From Nitzschia sp. DOCU1 (Eukaryota; Bacillariophyta; Bacillariophyceae; Bacillariales; Bacillariaceae), in NCBI GenBank assembly GCA_951394045.1, contig OX595990.1, positions 1,887,049 through 1,951,048 on the forward strand: a stretch of DNA of 64,000 nt, read 5' to 3'. Made by a program: the position numbers and the translations under genes. Shown here piece by piece: positions 1 to 10,232 of the stretch (within the stretch, counting starts at the first letter, position 1; each line of letters starts with the position of its first letter). The notes beneath the pieces are model-generated. The model worked only from the letters and a program-made list of their open reading frames with translations, had not been told where the DNA came from and did no database searches.

Positions 1-860
1 CGTGCATCAATCAAGCGACCTACAGAGCGAGTAGTTCCGATTCGGTGGTTCGTCAGCACCACTATGGCGAGGTCCCGCCTCCTAGAGCCTTTGTGGCTGA
101 TAAGAGCCAATTGCGACTGCTATCGCGTAATTTTGCAGCCGCTTTGCTAGGCGCCGTCTCTCCGACCGGTTCCAACCCAGAACCTCCCGAGACCCAACTA
201 AAGGACGTTGAAACTCAGCCAAATCCAGGCACCCAAGAGCAAGCTCTTGATACAAAACCTGCTGCAATGGGGCAACCAGTGTTGCGTAGTTATTTTGCTC
301 TGTCGTCGTCGGAAGAATACCCGAGTATCAAAGGCGAATCAGCGAGACCGATGCAGTACACCACGAGTCCAAGCAAGCTCGTAGTGGAGGCGCCAGCCAA
401 ATCGAGTGGCTCGCAGCAAGAACCAGCCGCACGGGTAATGGAGCCGGACGAAGCTTCAATGCTCTCCCTTCCGCAATGTGCTTCGTCTAGCTTTGAACCT
501 GGACAGGGAGAGGTGGTTTTGAAACCTAGCCAGCAGGAGCATGAAACAAACGATGCTTCCTGCCTCGAGTTTGCCGCGGCAAAGAAAGGTGGGGAGGAAG
601 GTTCAAGTCGAGCAGATGATGAATCTGCATCCTCTCCTCCATCCTGTGATCCGATCATGGACTTGAAGCCGTGGCAAGAAATGGTGGGGCAAGAGGAAGA
701 AAAAGGAAATACCTCTTCATTCAGACATGCTCTTGCAAGCTTGATCATTGCCAAGAACCAAGACCGCTTGGAAGGTGGAGCGAAACGGGGTTTGTTGTGG
801 CTGCCGCCGCTGTTGGGCGAAGACTTCAAAATTGAATCCTTAAAGGACACCACGATGTAG
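1..860 (+). CDS. Hypothetical protein, 3' part of a gene entering the window
   Basis: The frame is open from the first bases of the window to a TAG at 858–860, so this is the C-terminal part (about 286 residues) of a longer gene or its last exon. The first possible in-window start is only a GTG at 45, which argues that the true start lies upstream. The first ~50 residues look ordered (an RQHHYG segment, then an L/R/A-rich stretch). The rest is rich in Ser, Glu, Pro and Gln and looks disordered, with a more hydrophobic end (LLWLPPLLG). I recognise no family. The next gene is convergent, ending at 1259. Confidence 0.5.
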   Translation, partial: CINQATYRASSSDSVVRQHHYGEVPPPRAFVADKSQLRLLSRNFAAALLGAVSPTGSNPEPPETQLKDVETQPNPGTQEQALDTKPAAMGQPVLRSYFALSSSEEYPSIKGESARPMQYTTSPSKLVVEAPAKSSGSQQEPAARVMEPDEASMLSLPQCASSSFEPGQGEVVLKPSQQEHETNDASCLEFAAAKKGGEEGSSRADDESASSPPSCDPIMDLKPWQEMVGQEEEKGNTSSFRHALASLIIAKNQDRLEGGAKRGLLWLPPLLGEDFKIESLKDTTM

Positions 861-1258
861 ACGGTGATGGGTTGGACATAGGTCTGCAACAATTTTGAAC
901 GGCCGGGATCAAAAGCCGCCACTCCTCCTCTCTGAGTGGCGCCAACGAAGCGGCGAGAATTCTTTCTATCCCCGGATTGCAATTCCGTAGTGGCAACTAC
1001 AGTACAGTAAATACCGGTTAACTGCCCGGTCTATAGCTTCAAAAAAGTAAAGATGACATCAACCCGATGAATTCTTTGGAATCTAAGTTCGTCAGTTAAG
1101 TCTGGCACGCGAAAGCTAGTTCAAACCTCAAAGCCCCTTTGATTAGCGTCGTCTAACTGAAATTCGAAGTTGTAATGAAAACTCTTAACAATTGTCGAGA
1201 ATACTGCACTAGCAAAAAACGTTGATAGCCCGGACCCTTTGCGGCAGTCTCAACCCAT
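861..1258. other. Convergent intergenic region
   Basis: This 398-bp gap lies between the 3' ends of two convergent genes. I see no further gene, repeat or RNA in it. Confidence 0.5.
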
Positions 1259-2236
1259 TTAAATCGATTCGAATTTGTCTAGGTCTAAATCTTCATCGTA
1301 CAAAGTCTGAAGATCCCTCGAAAAGGTGCTTCGGTGCCGAGGTCGTTGAATCTGTGGGTTTGCCATTAGCTGAGGAGGAGGCGGGAGGGGATTGCCCAAA
1401 ATATGTCCGCTATCCACCCCCATTTCTTCAAAGATCGATAAACCACGGGCATACATGGTTTGTTGAAATGCCCGAGATGGTACCGGGGCTTGTGCAATGG
1501 CGGTTAAGGCGAGGCTCGGGATCTCGTGGCATTGATCCAGCGGCAACATGGCTTCGGCAGGAGGTCCGGTCATCGGAACCGACAACACGGCAGGCGACGG
1601 AGTTGTGAGGGTATACAACGTCTCATCTTGGTGAAGCTTGCAGAAACCAGCATCGAGGGCAATTCTTCGGCATCCCTCCATCGAACATTGATTCTTCTTG
1701 GCACCATGGCCTATGCAGATTCCGCCTTGCACAGCCACACGAGAGCAGCCAGGAACTTCACACTTCTTTCGAGCAGGGCCATGAGAACTGCAAAGTCCCC
1801 GCGACTTCACGATCTTGTCGCACCCAGGAAATTTGCATTGCTTGCGTTTGGCTCCATGTGTTACACATACCCCTCCTTGCACGACACGGTTTGGGCAGTC
1901 TTGAATACTGCACATGCGTCGGACTCGCTTCCTTCGTCGGCGTTTTCGGATTCCTTGAGGTTTGCTCTTGCTTGTAGATGTGGATCGGGGAATAGAGGAA
2001 GAAGGACCCGCGGCAGCAGCAGGCGGAGGAACTCTTTCGGACAAAACTTCAGCCGAAGTGGGGGCTTGGGAAGGTGCATGGATTCCTCTTAAGATGGCAA
2101 CGTCTTCATCGAGGTCTCGCATGTCGAAACCTAGAAATGACATGGCAGACTGGTCAGCAGGGTGATCTTGGGCGTCCGCATGGTTGAATTTATTGTTGCC
2201 AAAATCAAATGGTGTACTCATGAAAACAGTAGTCAT
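1259..2236 (-). CDS. WRKY19-like zinc-finger repeat protein (paralogue 1)
   Basis: 325 residues from an ATG at 2236. From residue 109 to about 203 there are four back-to-back C-x4-C-x9-C-x2-H modules, most followed by GAK or GPAR, the pattern of the WRKY19-like zinc fingers of plants and protists. A strongly basic run (residues 97–107, RKRRRRKRVRR) just before it is a likely nuclear signal. Outside the fingers it shares two motifs with the neighbour at 3584–5773: an FLGxD...LD motif near residue 34 and a C-terminal GLSxFxEM...STFSRD block. The pair is therefore a diverged tandem duplicate. A nuclear nucleic-acid-binding or regulatory role is inferred; no target is known. An ATG five codons further in is an equally possible start. 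Confidence 0.85.
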   Translation of the reverse strand: MTTVFMSTPFDFGNNKFNHADAQDHPADQSAMSFLGFDMRDLDEDVAILRGIHAPSQAPTSAEVLSERVPPPAAAAGPSSSIPRSTSTSKSKPQGIRKRRRRKRVRRMCSIQDCPNRVVQGGVCVTHGAKRKQCKFPGCDKIVKSRGLCSSHGPARKKCEVPGCSRVAVQGGICIGHGAKKNQCSMEGCRRIALDAGFCKLHQDETLYTLTTPSPAVLSVPMTGPPAEAMLPLDQCHEIPSLALTAIAQAPVPSRAFQQTMYARGLSIFEEMGVDSGHILGNPLPPPPQLMANPQIQRPRHRSTFSRDLQTLYDEDLDLDKFESI

Positions 2237-3583
2237 TGGATGGTGTATGGTGAGTTGATTGGCAACACAACAAGTTTATGATGTCGCATTCCAATATGAA
2301 CTTTCGGGCTTGCAGCATGAGGAACGGATCGACTCTTCTTGAAGATGCGGATGCCATCGTCGGCGGGAGTTTCGTTGTGACGATGAAGAGACCATGGCAA
2401 GACCAGTCTTCAGACTGGTCTTTTGATTTGCACGCGTGTTAGCATATTTATTGCAGTGACATATTCTTGACAAAAAGACAAGTCTGAGTCCAGTCGCAGA
2501 CCATGAAGCGACCAGTACAAGACCATACAAAGACCATAGTTTCCTCTAAACGTTCGGACACGCCTTGGGATGTCCGTCAGCGTCTCTGGACTTCCTGAGT
2601 GAAGGCCAGGAAGTTCCAGGATGATCGTTGGGGGGGGGGGAGCGCCGGGCGTCGAACCAAGAAAATCTATGATATGTTCTTGTGCATCGGAATGGTGCAC
2701 CCATCATTTTCTATGGTCAAGGAGCATTGCTGACTAAGAGTACCCAATCATGACATTCTCCGATCCACATGGAAAGGAAACCTAGGACCATAGGGAAGAT
2801 CTTGACGTACAGAAAATATCGGAGCAGGATGAAACTGCCTGCATTTGAGATTGCATCCCACCTTCTTATGGGATTCGGATCTTGGCGCGGAGCAAACTTT
2901 ATTGATTATCCGATTGGTAACATGAAAAGAATGTAATCCGGTGTCCCAGCGCTCTATCTGTTTACAGTCGAAGAAACGAGCGGCTTTCAGTCGGGTTTAG
3001 TGGAAGTTGTCGTTTTCGTGTCGATAACAACGCTTCGAATGTACGTAGTACCACTGGAAAATATGTGCATGCTACTAGGATTGCAGCGTCGGCCGAAATT
3101 CCATAGAGAAAGACCAATGCCATACTACACTAGAAAGGCGCGAACTTACTTCTAACGTTCGTATGCATAAAGACCGGTAGTACTATTGCGGCCTAACTAA
3201 CACGGTCGAGACAATCTGGATTTGTTCCAGACCAAACATGATGGTTGCCAAACGAAGAGAGAGAGAGAAGATCTGACGACTGTGGCCTGATTTGAAGGAT
3301 GGAGCGAACATAGGTAGTCCACTAATAGTTATTGCTGATTGTACCTGAAAAAGGATGTGCCTGAAAAGGATGTGATCGATTCGTAATACCTTGGCGCGAG
3401 ACTGAGCTTGGCCCAAGCCAGGCTCGTGAGCTTAAACAACCTTAAAGATAGTGTTGCCAGGTCTGCCATAAATAATAAGGCAGAAGGATGTTCCATATCG
3501 CTTGTTGCGGCACCACGGAGTTTTTATTCAACGAATCAGAGCGCACGACTGCCTGAAAAAAGTTGGATAAAAAAGAATCGCAA
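2237..3583. other. Spacer between the two zinc-finger paralogues
   Basis: 1.35 kb between two genes on the same strand, so it should hold the promoter of paralogue 1. Nothing in it reads as a credible gene. It has several AGACCA copies (about 2390–2540), a perfect hairpin at 2399–2422, an 11-G run ending at 2640 and a short GA microsatellite near 3255. Confidence 0.5.
2399..2422. repeat. Perfect 10-bp hairpin upstream of zinc-finger paralogue 1
   Basis: AAGACCAGTC, a TTCA loop, then GACTGGTCTT. It lies about 165 bp upstream of the start codon at 2236, within the promoter or 5' UTR of that gene. The arm contains the AGACCA motif that recurs several times in the next 150 bp. A role as a protein-binding site is only inference. 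Confidence 0.5.
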
Positions 3584-5773
3584 TCAATAAAAAGTGTTTG
3601 CGAAGTCTCTCGAGAACGTGCTTTGATGGCGGTGCTGTGCAGGAGCAGGTGGTTTGTCAACGTCATCACCAAGGATAGTTCCGACGACTTCTGCACTCAT
3701 CTCTTGGAAAAGAGACAAACCCCGTGTGTGCGTAGGCTTGTGGACAGTCTTTGAGGGCTTGGTGGCCGCCTTGCCATCAATCACCTTACATTCTTCATAT
3801 TCGCCTGGCGGAGCTGCCGGGTTTTTGCGATTCTGGTCGTGGTGCTTCTTGCACATACCAGCCAAGATTGCTTGCTTGGTGCAGCCATCCATAGAACAAA
3901 GCTTTTTCTTCGCACCGTGGGCAATGCATTTGCCGCCCTGAACAGCGACTTTACCGCAGCCCTCAGCGTCACATCGCTTACGGGCAGGTCCATGGGTACT
4001 ACATAGTCCTGCCTTTTTCACGTTTTTGTTGCAGCCCGGGTGTTTGCATTGTTTCCGTTTAGCCCCGTGAGAGATGCACAATCCACCTTGAACAACACGG
4101 TTGGGACAACCAGCAACATTGCATTTGCGACGAACGCGCTTGCTTGCTCCGCCTGGGGCTAGTTTGCCCTTTCCGTCGTCGTCCGCCGAATCAGGGTCAG
4201 ATTGTTCTGTGTCTCCTTCAGCTATGGATTTTCCATTGAACGCTGGGGCAGCAGCTCCCGTCGACGCCTGGAGGTTCTTCAGGAAAGTCGCATCCGGATT
4301 GTCAAGACCCCCCACATCCAGACCCAGGAAGGACACCGAAGAAGAGGTAGCTCGATGATGACCTCTCAATGGGTCTCCAAATTCCGTAGAAGGCATAAAC
4401 AAAGAAAGAGGCGGGGCCCACGAAGAAACGGAAGAAGTCTTTCGGTGATGGCTGGACTCCACTCCAGGAGGATAATCGGCTGTCGTCTCCCCGCCTCTAG
4501 GTGGTTGGCTTGCCAGTGATGTTCGCCCCCCTTCGCCAACGCCCATAGATGTCACATACGTGTGCAAGCCTTGAGTTGAACCACCTCGCCAGTGAGTTGG
4601 GGGAACGGGCGGTGGGGGAGTCATGGCAGATTTTTCCGAGCGGGAAGTCGCAGCACTGGTTTCCTCCCGTGGCCGTTCAAGTATCGGCTGGACTAGAGGT
4701 CCGTGTGCAGCAGACTTTGCGTAGGGATCTGCACCCCGAGCATACTGCACTGGGTAACCACCAGCAGGTGCGCCCGGCACGGTTCGTTGGTAGCTAGAAT
4801 CAGGCGGATGTCCATAATACGATGAAGGCGGGTAGGGAGGCTGCGGATAGGCGTGAGGAGCGTAGTATGGCGGGGGCGGGGGTGGAGGAGGCGGAGGACC
4901 AGAGAGGTAGCCGCGAGGAGCCGCCCTGGCCGAAGAAGGAGGCGGGGCTCCGGCGCTATGATCATATGACATCAACTCGATCGGAGATCGTCGTGGCACA
5001 TTTCGTGACGAGTCGAAATGCCCCCGTCGCTCGCCAGCCGCTGCAGCGAGTTCCTCTCTCGAGACATCAGCAGCAGCCGTCAAAATGTCGAGACCAGCAC
5101 TGTCTACTCTCTGGTGCTGACGTTCCTGAATATAAGGACGTCGTTTGACGGCTGCAGAGTTACCAATGGAGTTGGTGCGGCGATGGGCTTCCGGAGGATT
5201 GGACACGTCACCAGAGAATACACGACGATGCTTTTGTCCTGCCGTCTGAGACGAATCCGGGGACGGCTCTCGGTGCCCAGAATAACTATAGGGTTCCTCA
5301 GAGGGACCCTCCTTGGAGGCGACTGCAGAAAGGGTGGTCGCATCTTGGAAATGTTCAGAGAGATTGCGTGAGTGACCACGCTTGCCGTGCCCTTTGGAGG
5401 TAGACGTTCTCGCTTCTCCGTCAACTGAAGCGTGGTAATCGGAAGAAAGCCCCCTTCCATCTTCAGCATCAAAGGATGACTCCACAACAACTATATCACC
5501 TTCCCGGGTGCTTTCATACTTGACGGCTGGTCGAGAGTGCCCTGGAACTTCATCCCTTGGCTTTTCATCTTCCGCACTGCGATCTTCATAAGAAGACATT
5601 CTAAAATGATCAGAGTGATGAATGACCATACCAGTTAAAATCGTCGAGGGCAGAGGATGATGATAATCGTCCCAATGATGAAATGAATGATGGTGCGGAC
5701 CAGTGTATCTACTGACCCTGGCAGAATCGCGCTGGAAATAGAAATTGTGAGCCGATCTGAACGACAAATCCAT
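3584..5773 (-). CDS. WRKY19-like zinc-finger repeat protein (paralogue 2, long form)
   Basis: 729 residues from an ATG at 5773. The C-terminal third (about residues 552–648) carries four C-x4-C-x9-C-x2-H modules almost identical in order to those of the neighbour at 1259–2236, preceded by KRVRRK. The first ~530 residues are low complexity: His-rich start, acidic and Ser-rich stretches, a run of ten or more prolines (about residue 300) and Pro/Tyr repeats, as in disordered regulatory regions. The FLGLDV...LDN motif before the fingers and the C-terminal GLSLFQEM...STFSRD block match the paralogue, so the duplication covered the whole C-terminal half. A nuclear regulatory role is inferred. The exact start is uncertain because several in-frame ATGs follow the first. 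Confidence 0.85.
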   Translation of the reverse strand: MDLSFRSAHNFYFQRDSARVSRYTGPHHHSFHHWDDYHHPLPSTILTGMVIHHSDHFRMSSYEDRSAEDEKPRDEVPGHSRPAVKYESTREGDIVVVESSFDAEDGRGLSSDYHASVDGEARTSTSKGHGKRGHSRNLSEHFQDATTLSAVASKEGPSEEPYSYSGHREPSPDSSQTAGQKHRRVFSGDVSNPPEAHRRTNSIGNSAAVKRRPYIQERQHQRVDSAGLDILTAAADVSREELAAAAGERRGHFDSSRNVPRRSPIELMSYDHSAGAPPPSSARAAPRGYLSGPPPPPPPPPPYYAPHAYPQPPYPPSSYYGHPPDSSYQRTVPGAPAGGYPVQYARGADPYAKSAAHGPLVQPILERPREETSAATSRSEKSAMTPPPPVPPTHWRGGSTQGLHTYVTSMGVGEGGRTSLASQPPRGGETTADYPPGVESSHHRKTSSVSSWAPPLSLFMPSTEFGDPLRGHHRATSSSVSFLGLDVGGLDNPDATFLKNLQASTGAAAPAFNGKSIAEGDTEQSDPDSADDDGKGKLAPGGASKRVRRKCNVAGCPNRVVQGGLCISHGAKRKQCKHPGCNKNVKKAGLCSTHGPARKRCDAEGCGKVAVQGGKCIAHGAKKKLCSMDGCTKQAILAGMCKKHHDQNRKNPAAPPGEYEECKVIDGKAATKPSKTVHKPTHTRGLSLFQEMSAEVVGTILGDDVDKPPAPAQHRHQSTFSRDFANTFY

Positions 5774-7540
5774 GATGCGTGGAACAAATCAAGCAGTTAG
5801 ATAACAACAATTGAGTCTCCACGGTGCAAAGATGAGATTTCGTGTAACGCCTTCGAAATCAATGAGGCAACAGGAAAAAGATTTGCTTCCCCAGAAAATG
5901 CCTCGGATCGAAATGATGAGCTATAAATTTCGAGAAACATTATCCTCGGAGTCGAAGTCATGTCCGCCTCGCGCGCACCGTTCGAAGTTTCTTAGGAGAA
6001 ATCCCATAAATGATTGTCATCCACGACGAAAATTGGGGGTCCGCTCAACAAAAACTTTGGCCCCTGAATCTGGCGGGGCCGCTGCTTGTCGCGAAGCCAA
6101 ACCAATCGACGGCAAACCGAGCATGGTTGCCATGAAAGTCGGAGTCGACAGCGACAACACCATCCATGAAATCGGGGCGTGCCTCCTTCATTCGAAATCA
6201 ATTTTGAGTTGCAACTCCGTCCACCATGAAGCGCAACCGGCCAAATTCAAAAACTGAGACGAAAAAGAAACTTATCAACACTCACCTTTGAAAGAAAGAC
6301 TTGAGATTGGAAGTGTTGTTTTTTGATAGAGGGTCGCTTGCTTCTGGCCGTCGATGACCTCGTTGAAATGCGATGTGTCGTTGCACTTGTATCGTATCGG
6401 GCGAGCACTCCATTGCCCATGTGAAAACTCCTGTAATTATTGTCCGTTCGGAGGGCGTTCTCCTCATTCCCGATCCTCCGTTTCGACTAATTTAGGCATA
6501 TATTTTCCGTAACTTTAGCGGTAAAAATGTTACTTTTGTTATGAAGTCTTGCTGATCTCGTCGCTTTGAAGTCACAGATGACACCTACATTTAGAAGACG
6601 ACACCTCGGCTGAGCGCGGCGACGATGGAAACTCTTGTCAACCGCCCCTTCAATCCGGGTTTAGTTTTGGCAGCGCATCTACGCGCGTGTGGGGAGTTCT
6701 CCCTCGCCACAACACCACCTTTTGTACCTTTCTCTCTCCAACGCACGCCTGGTAGTAGCCGCACCAACTGATCTCGACTTTGGCTCCGTACCAGGTAGCA
6801 CATTTTATTCGGGCCGATGCGCTACTACTAGAAAGGCCCTCGTTTTCCTCGCTACTGCTGAACAGCTAGTATCGAACGTCGGTTCCAAAAACTTACTTGA
6901 GAACGCTGCGTCGTTCCTTCTAAAGTGTAAGAGCCACGCACTGAATTCGTTAAATTCCTCGAACCTGCCAAGGGGAAGATGACGTTGAAAACATGTTTGA
7001 AATAGGCGACCTTGGGCCTGGTGCCATTCCGTTTCTCGGCAAGTGCGACCAAGCAGTGTTGACCCTTGTTAGCTTGGGCTGAAGCATCACGGTGTGGTAC
7101 TAGAGAGGCAGCAAATAGGCACACATCGTGGTAATACACCGGAGCTTGGAGAGAATAGAAGTTGTATTGGTGTTTGACTCGAAAGATTTTGTGATAGCAA
7201 ACAGCAATCGACCAACCCAACGAATGCATCAGTGAGGAGGGCCAAACTGCGGCGTTCATTTTGCTAGTTCCCGTGTTTGTCGGCGGTAAATCATTTTTGG
7301 TTTACCAGCCGCAGCCAAATCTATTGTTTTATCGATGGAAAAGCCTTCCAAACAAATTCGTGAATTCTATTCTTGTATACTAAAAACTATATTGCATCGT
7401 CCCCCCAAATGCATGTTTCTTTATTCCCCATGTCATCGCGTTCGCACAAAGTTGTCAAAACGAAACAGTAAAACGCAGTACTTCCACAAAACCGAGGAGG
7501 CGCTGCAAGCCCGGCTGATTTCCCATGTTCCAACTTTGGC
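5774..7540. other. Intergenic region, no convincing gene
   Basis: 1.77 kb between two genes on the minus strand. The upstream (high-coordinate) part is the 3' flank of the LRR gene and the low-coordinate part the promoter of zinc-finger paralogue 2. The longest ATG-initiated frame is 135 codons at 6852–7259 (minus), with no recognisable motif. I see no repeat or RNA gene. Confidence 0.4.
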
Positions 7541-10232
7541 CTAGACATTCTCGTCGCATAGACCAGTGGCGTGGTCACAGCAAATGTGGCAGCACGAACA
7601 GGCGACCTTGGGTTCGTTCGTGTCCGAAGATGGAAGGCAATCAGCCACAAGATCTAGGAGAGCGGGCTGTTCGCAGATGCCATCGGGCACGGACCCAATA
7701 AACTCGTTCCCGTCAAACCAGACTTTGACGAGCTCGGTCATGTTTGACAATACTTCAGGAAGAGTACCAGTCATATCGGCATTCCGGAGACGGAGGTAGG
7801 CGAGATCGGTGAGCTGAGCCACTTCCGAACTGAGAGTACCCGTGATCTGGGTGTCGAACAAATCAAGACGCCAGAGATTGGTGAGCTGCCAAATCTCTTC
7901 GGGGATAGTTCCGTTGACCGAAGTGCCGTACAAACGAAGGTCCACCAAGTCTTCCATGTTGCCAAATTCCGACGGAATCGGGCCTTCTAACGGCATACGG
8001 TGAATCCAGAGCTCCCGCAGGTTGAGAAGACCAAGCTCGGTCGGGATGGTTCCAGTGAAAAAATTTCTGTGCAAACGGACATAGTCTGTCATTTAAAAAA
8101 CCATTGCAACGAGTCAGATTATTGAACAAAGAATCTATCAGAAGAAGGAGGCAGTGTCTCACTTACTCAACAAGCTCAGCCGGCTAAGTTCACTTGGGAA
8201 GGTCCCAGTCATCAAATTCTCGTAGACGAACAGCCCCTTGATATTTGTCATATCAAAGAATGTATCAGGAAACGAACCGCTGATCTCATTGGCAGCGATA
8301 TTGAACATTTGAAGGTTTTCGGCTCGCGACAACTCCGGCGGAATGGTTCCAGTAAGCATGTTATAGTGGACCTCGAAGTTGAGTAGGTGCGGCATGTTGC
8401 CGTACTCGGAAGGGATCGTGCCATGGATCTGATTCCACGCTAGACTGAAACCCTGCAAGAAGGGGAAGTATGAAAACTCGATTGGCAACTCGCCCCTGAT
8501 TTCTTGAGAGAGAAAGACCAGAAATGTTAGAAGATCTGCCAGGACAAAAATCTCTGATAAAATTGCATCCCTGATACTAACCTTGACCCGTCAAATCAAT
8601 GCTCCGGAGCTGGTAGAACTCATCACAAGAGATGCCCGCCCAAGAGCACTCGTGGTTTCCAGAGAGCCATCTGTACCATGCTACGGAGCGATACTCGAGA
8701 GGGATGATGTTGATGAGCTTCTGAAACAAACAGAAATCATCCGGATTTTCTTCGGTCGGAGCATTGCAGGAAAGCCAGTCACCCTCTTCATGGAGCTTTA
8801 AGTACATCACAGCCAGCAAGTAGCGTTGCACAAGGTTGGCATCAACCGGCGAGAGTTGCAATGGATCGTCATTGATGAGCCACTCCTTCGCCTGATAGTA
8901 TGGACTTTCTGGGTCATTCAGAACCTCAGAGCCGACAATGAGCTCGAGCTGCTCTACGATGCCATGCGAGCCTGGACGAGTCGGGGCCGTGGTAGGAGCA
9001 TCCAAATCGGCGATGGGTTCCTTGGCTTTCTGGGTCAACAGTCCAACAACTCCAGCCACCATAACGGCAATCAAAGTACAGGCCAACAGACTGTACAAAC
9101 GGAAGCGTCGGTTGCGGAAGAGAGGAGGCTTCGCATCGGGATCATACTCAACAGCAGCGGGGATGAACTTGCCATCTTCGTCTTCCTTGACTGCAACGGC
9201 AACTGCCAGTTTGTTCGCCGCGTCCTCGTCGTCTCCGATCTCAACATCGAGATATCCTTCCGGCGGAGCGTCTGCCATGATCCCATCGAGCTTGTTCTCG
9301 AGCACAGAGAGGGAGCCACGTGGTGTTGAGCGCCCCAGGGCTTTCTCGAAAGCGTCAGCGCCATCCAACTTCGATAGGCTATCTCCGGGAGAAGTGCGCT
9401 CCTGCTTTGCATCAATAGACGGAATCAACTTCTTGTCGTCACTCTCAGCGGGCGTCTTCTTCGGCGGTGCTTGTTCAGGCACGTTGTTGCTGTCAATGGC
9501 AATCCCCGTCTTGTACGCAATACGCTCATCCAAATCACGTAAAGCCTGAGTTCCACTGATAGAACTTGGATTGGAGGAGCCACGAAGAACTTGATTCCTG
9601 TTCGACTGTGCTCCAGACTTGTCCTTCTGAATCTTTTTCAAGGCCGGGTCATCCTGGGGATTTGCCATGATGCTGCGAGGAGGGGGGCGAGCTTCGACGA
9701 TGATTTCTCTTGCAGAGCCCGCAGTGGTCGACTTGGAAGCCACATCGCCCTCGAGATCCGACAAGCCACCAGTTCGACTGGAACCACTAGTGGCCGCGAC
9801 TTTCATGGGATTTCGAGCCTGATTCTTGAAGAAGGCATCACGTTCCTCACGACTCATCTCCGACTTTCCAGTAGCTTGCGACTCAAGCTCCGCAATTTCA
9901 ACGCGGATATCCTTTTGAACACCTGCAGCGGCACCAATTTTGGCCGACGCTTTCGCCTCCTTCTCACGGAAGACATCGTGGGCGGCCTTCTTCCTGGCAT
10001 CCATGGCAGGGGAATCATTCTTGGTACGAACAGCGGGCTCCAACCTGACGATAGAATTCGATGCCGACGCACGAGCCTTGTTCTTGGTATCCATGTCGGC
10101 AACATCCTCCACACGCTGCGCAGCGATGCGTTTATCAAGAAGAGCAGCCGAGTCGGCAACCGACAAGCGCCCGGAAACGGCAGCGGCACGGGCCGCACGC
10201 TCTTGCTCCTTCAGTTCCTGGTCCTTGTCCAT
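7541..10232 (-). CDS. Single-span membrane leucine-rich-repeat protein, three exons
   Basis: Exons 10232–8582, 8502–8167 and 8085–7541 give 843 residues. The introns (79 and 81 nt) have GT/AG ends and restore LRR sequence exactly across both joins. The start is the first ATG; a TTG 19 codons earlier is in frame but not a likely start. Residues 1–375 are charged, Ala/Ser/Lys/Asp-rich and probably cytosolic. One membrane span lies at about 378–400. An extracellular part follows with a Cys-containing LRR cap (W...CSWAGISC) and about ten plant-type repeats (GTIPxELGxLxxL), ending in a Cys-rich tail (CSCCHICC). The layout resembles plant receptor-like proteins but is N-in and has no kinase. Surface recognition or adhesion is inferred. 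Confidence 0.9.

Noticed and set aside
290..982. 230-codon frame opposite the first gene
   Set aside because: It is antisense to a frame that is open to the window edge, has no motif, and looks like a shadow of that gene.
2647..2658. B-box-like GGTTCGACGCCC on the minus strand
   Set aside because: No A-box upstream and no acceptor-stem pairing; it lies beside a G run.
5811..6257. 148-codon plus-strand frame
   Set aside because: It starts with TTG, lies in the promoter of zinc-finger paralogue 2, and has no recognisable domain.
6852..7259. 135-codon ATG frame on the minus strand
   Set aside because: No motif, no splice partner and isolated in a long spacer; within chance expectation.
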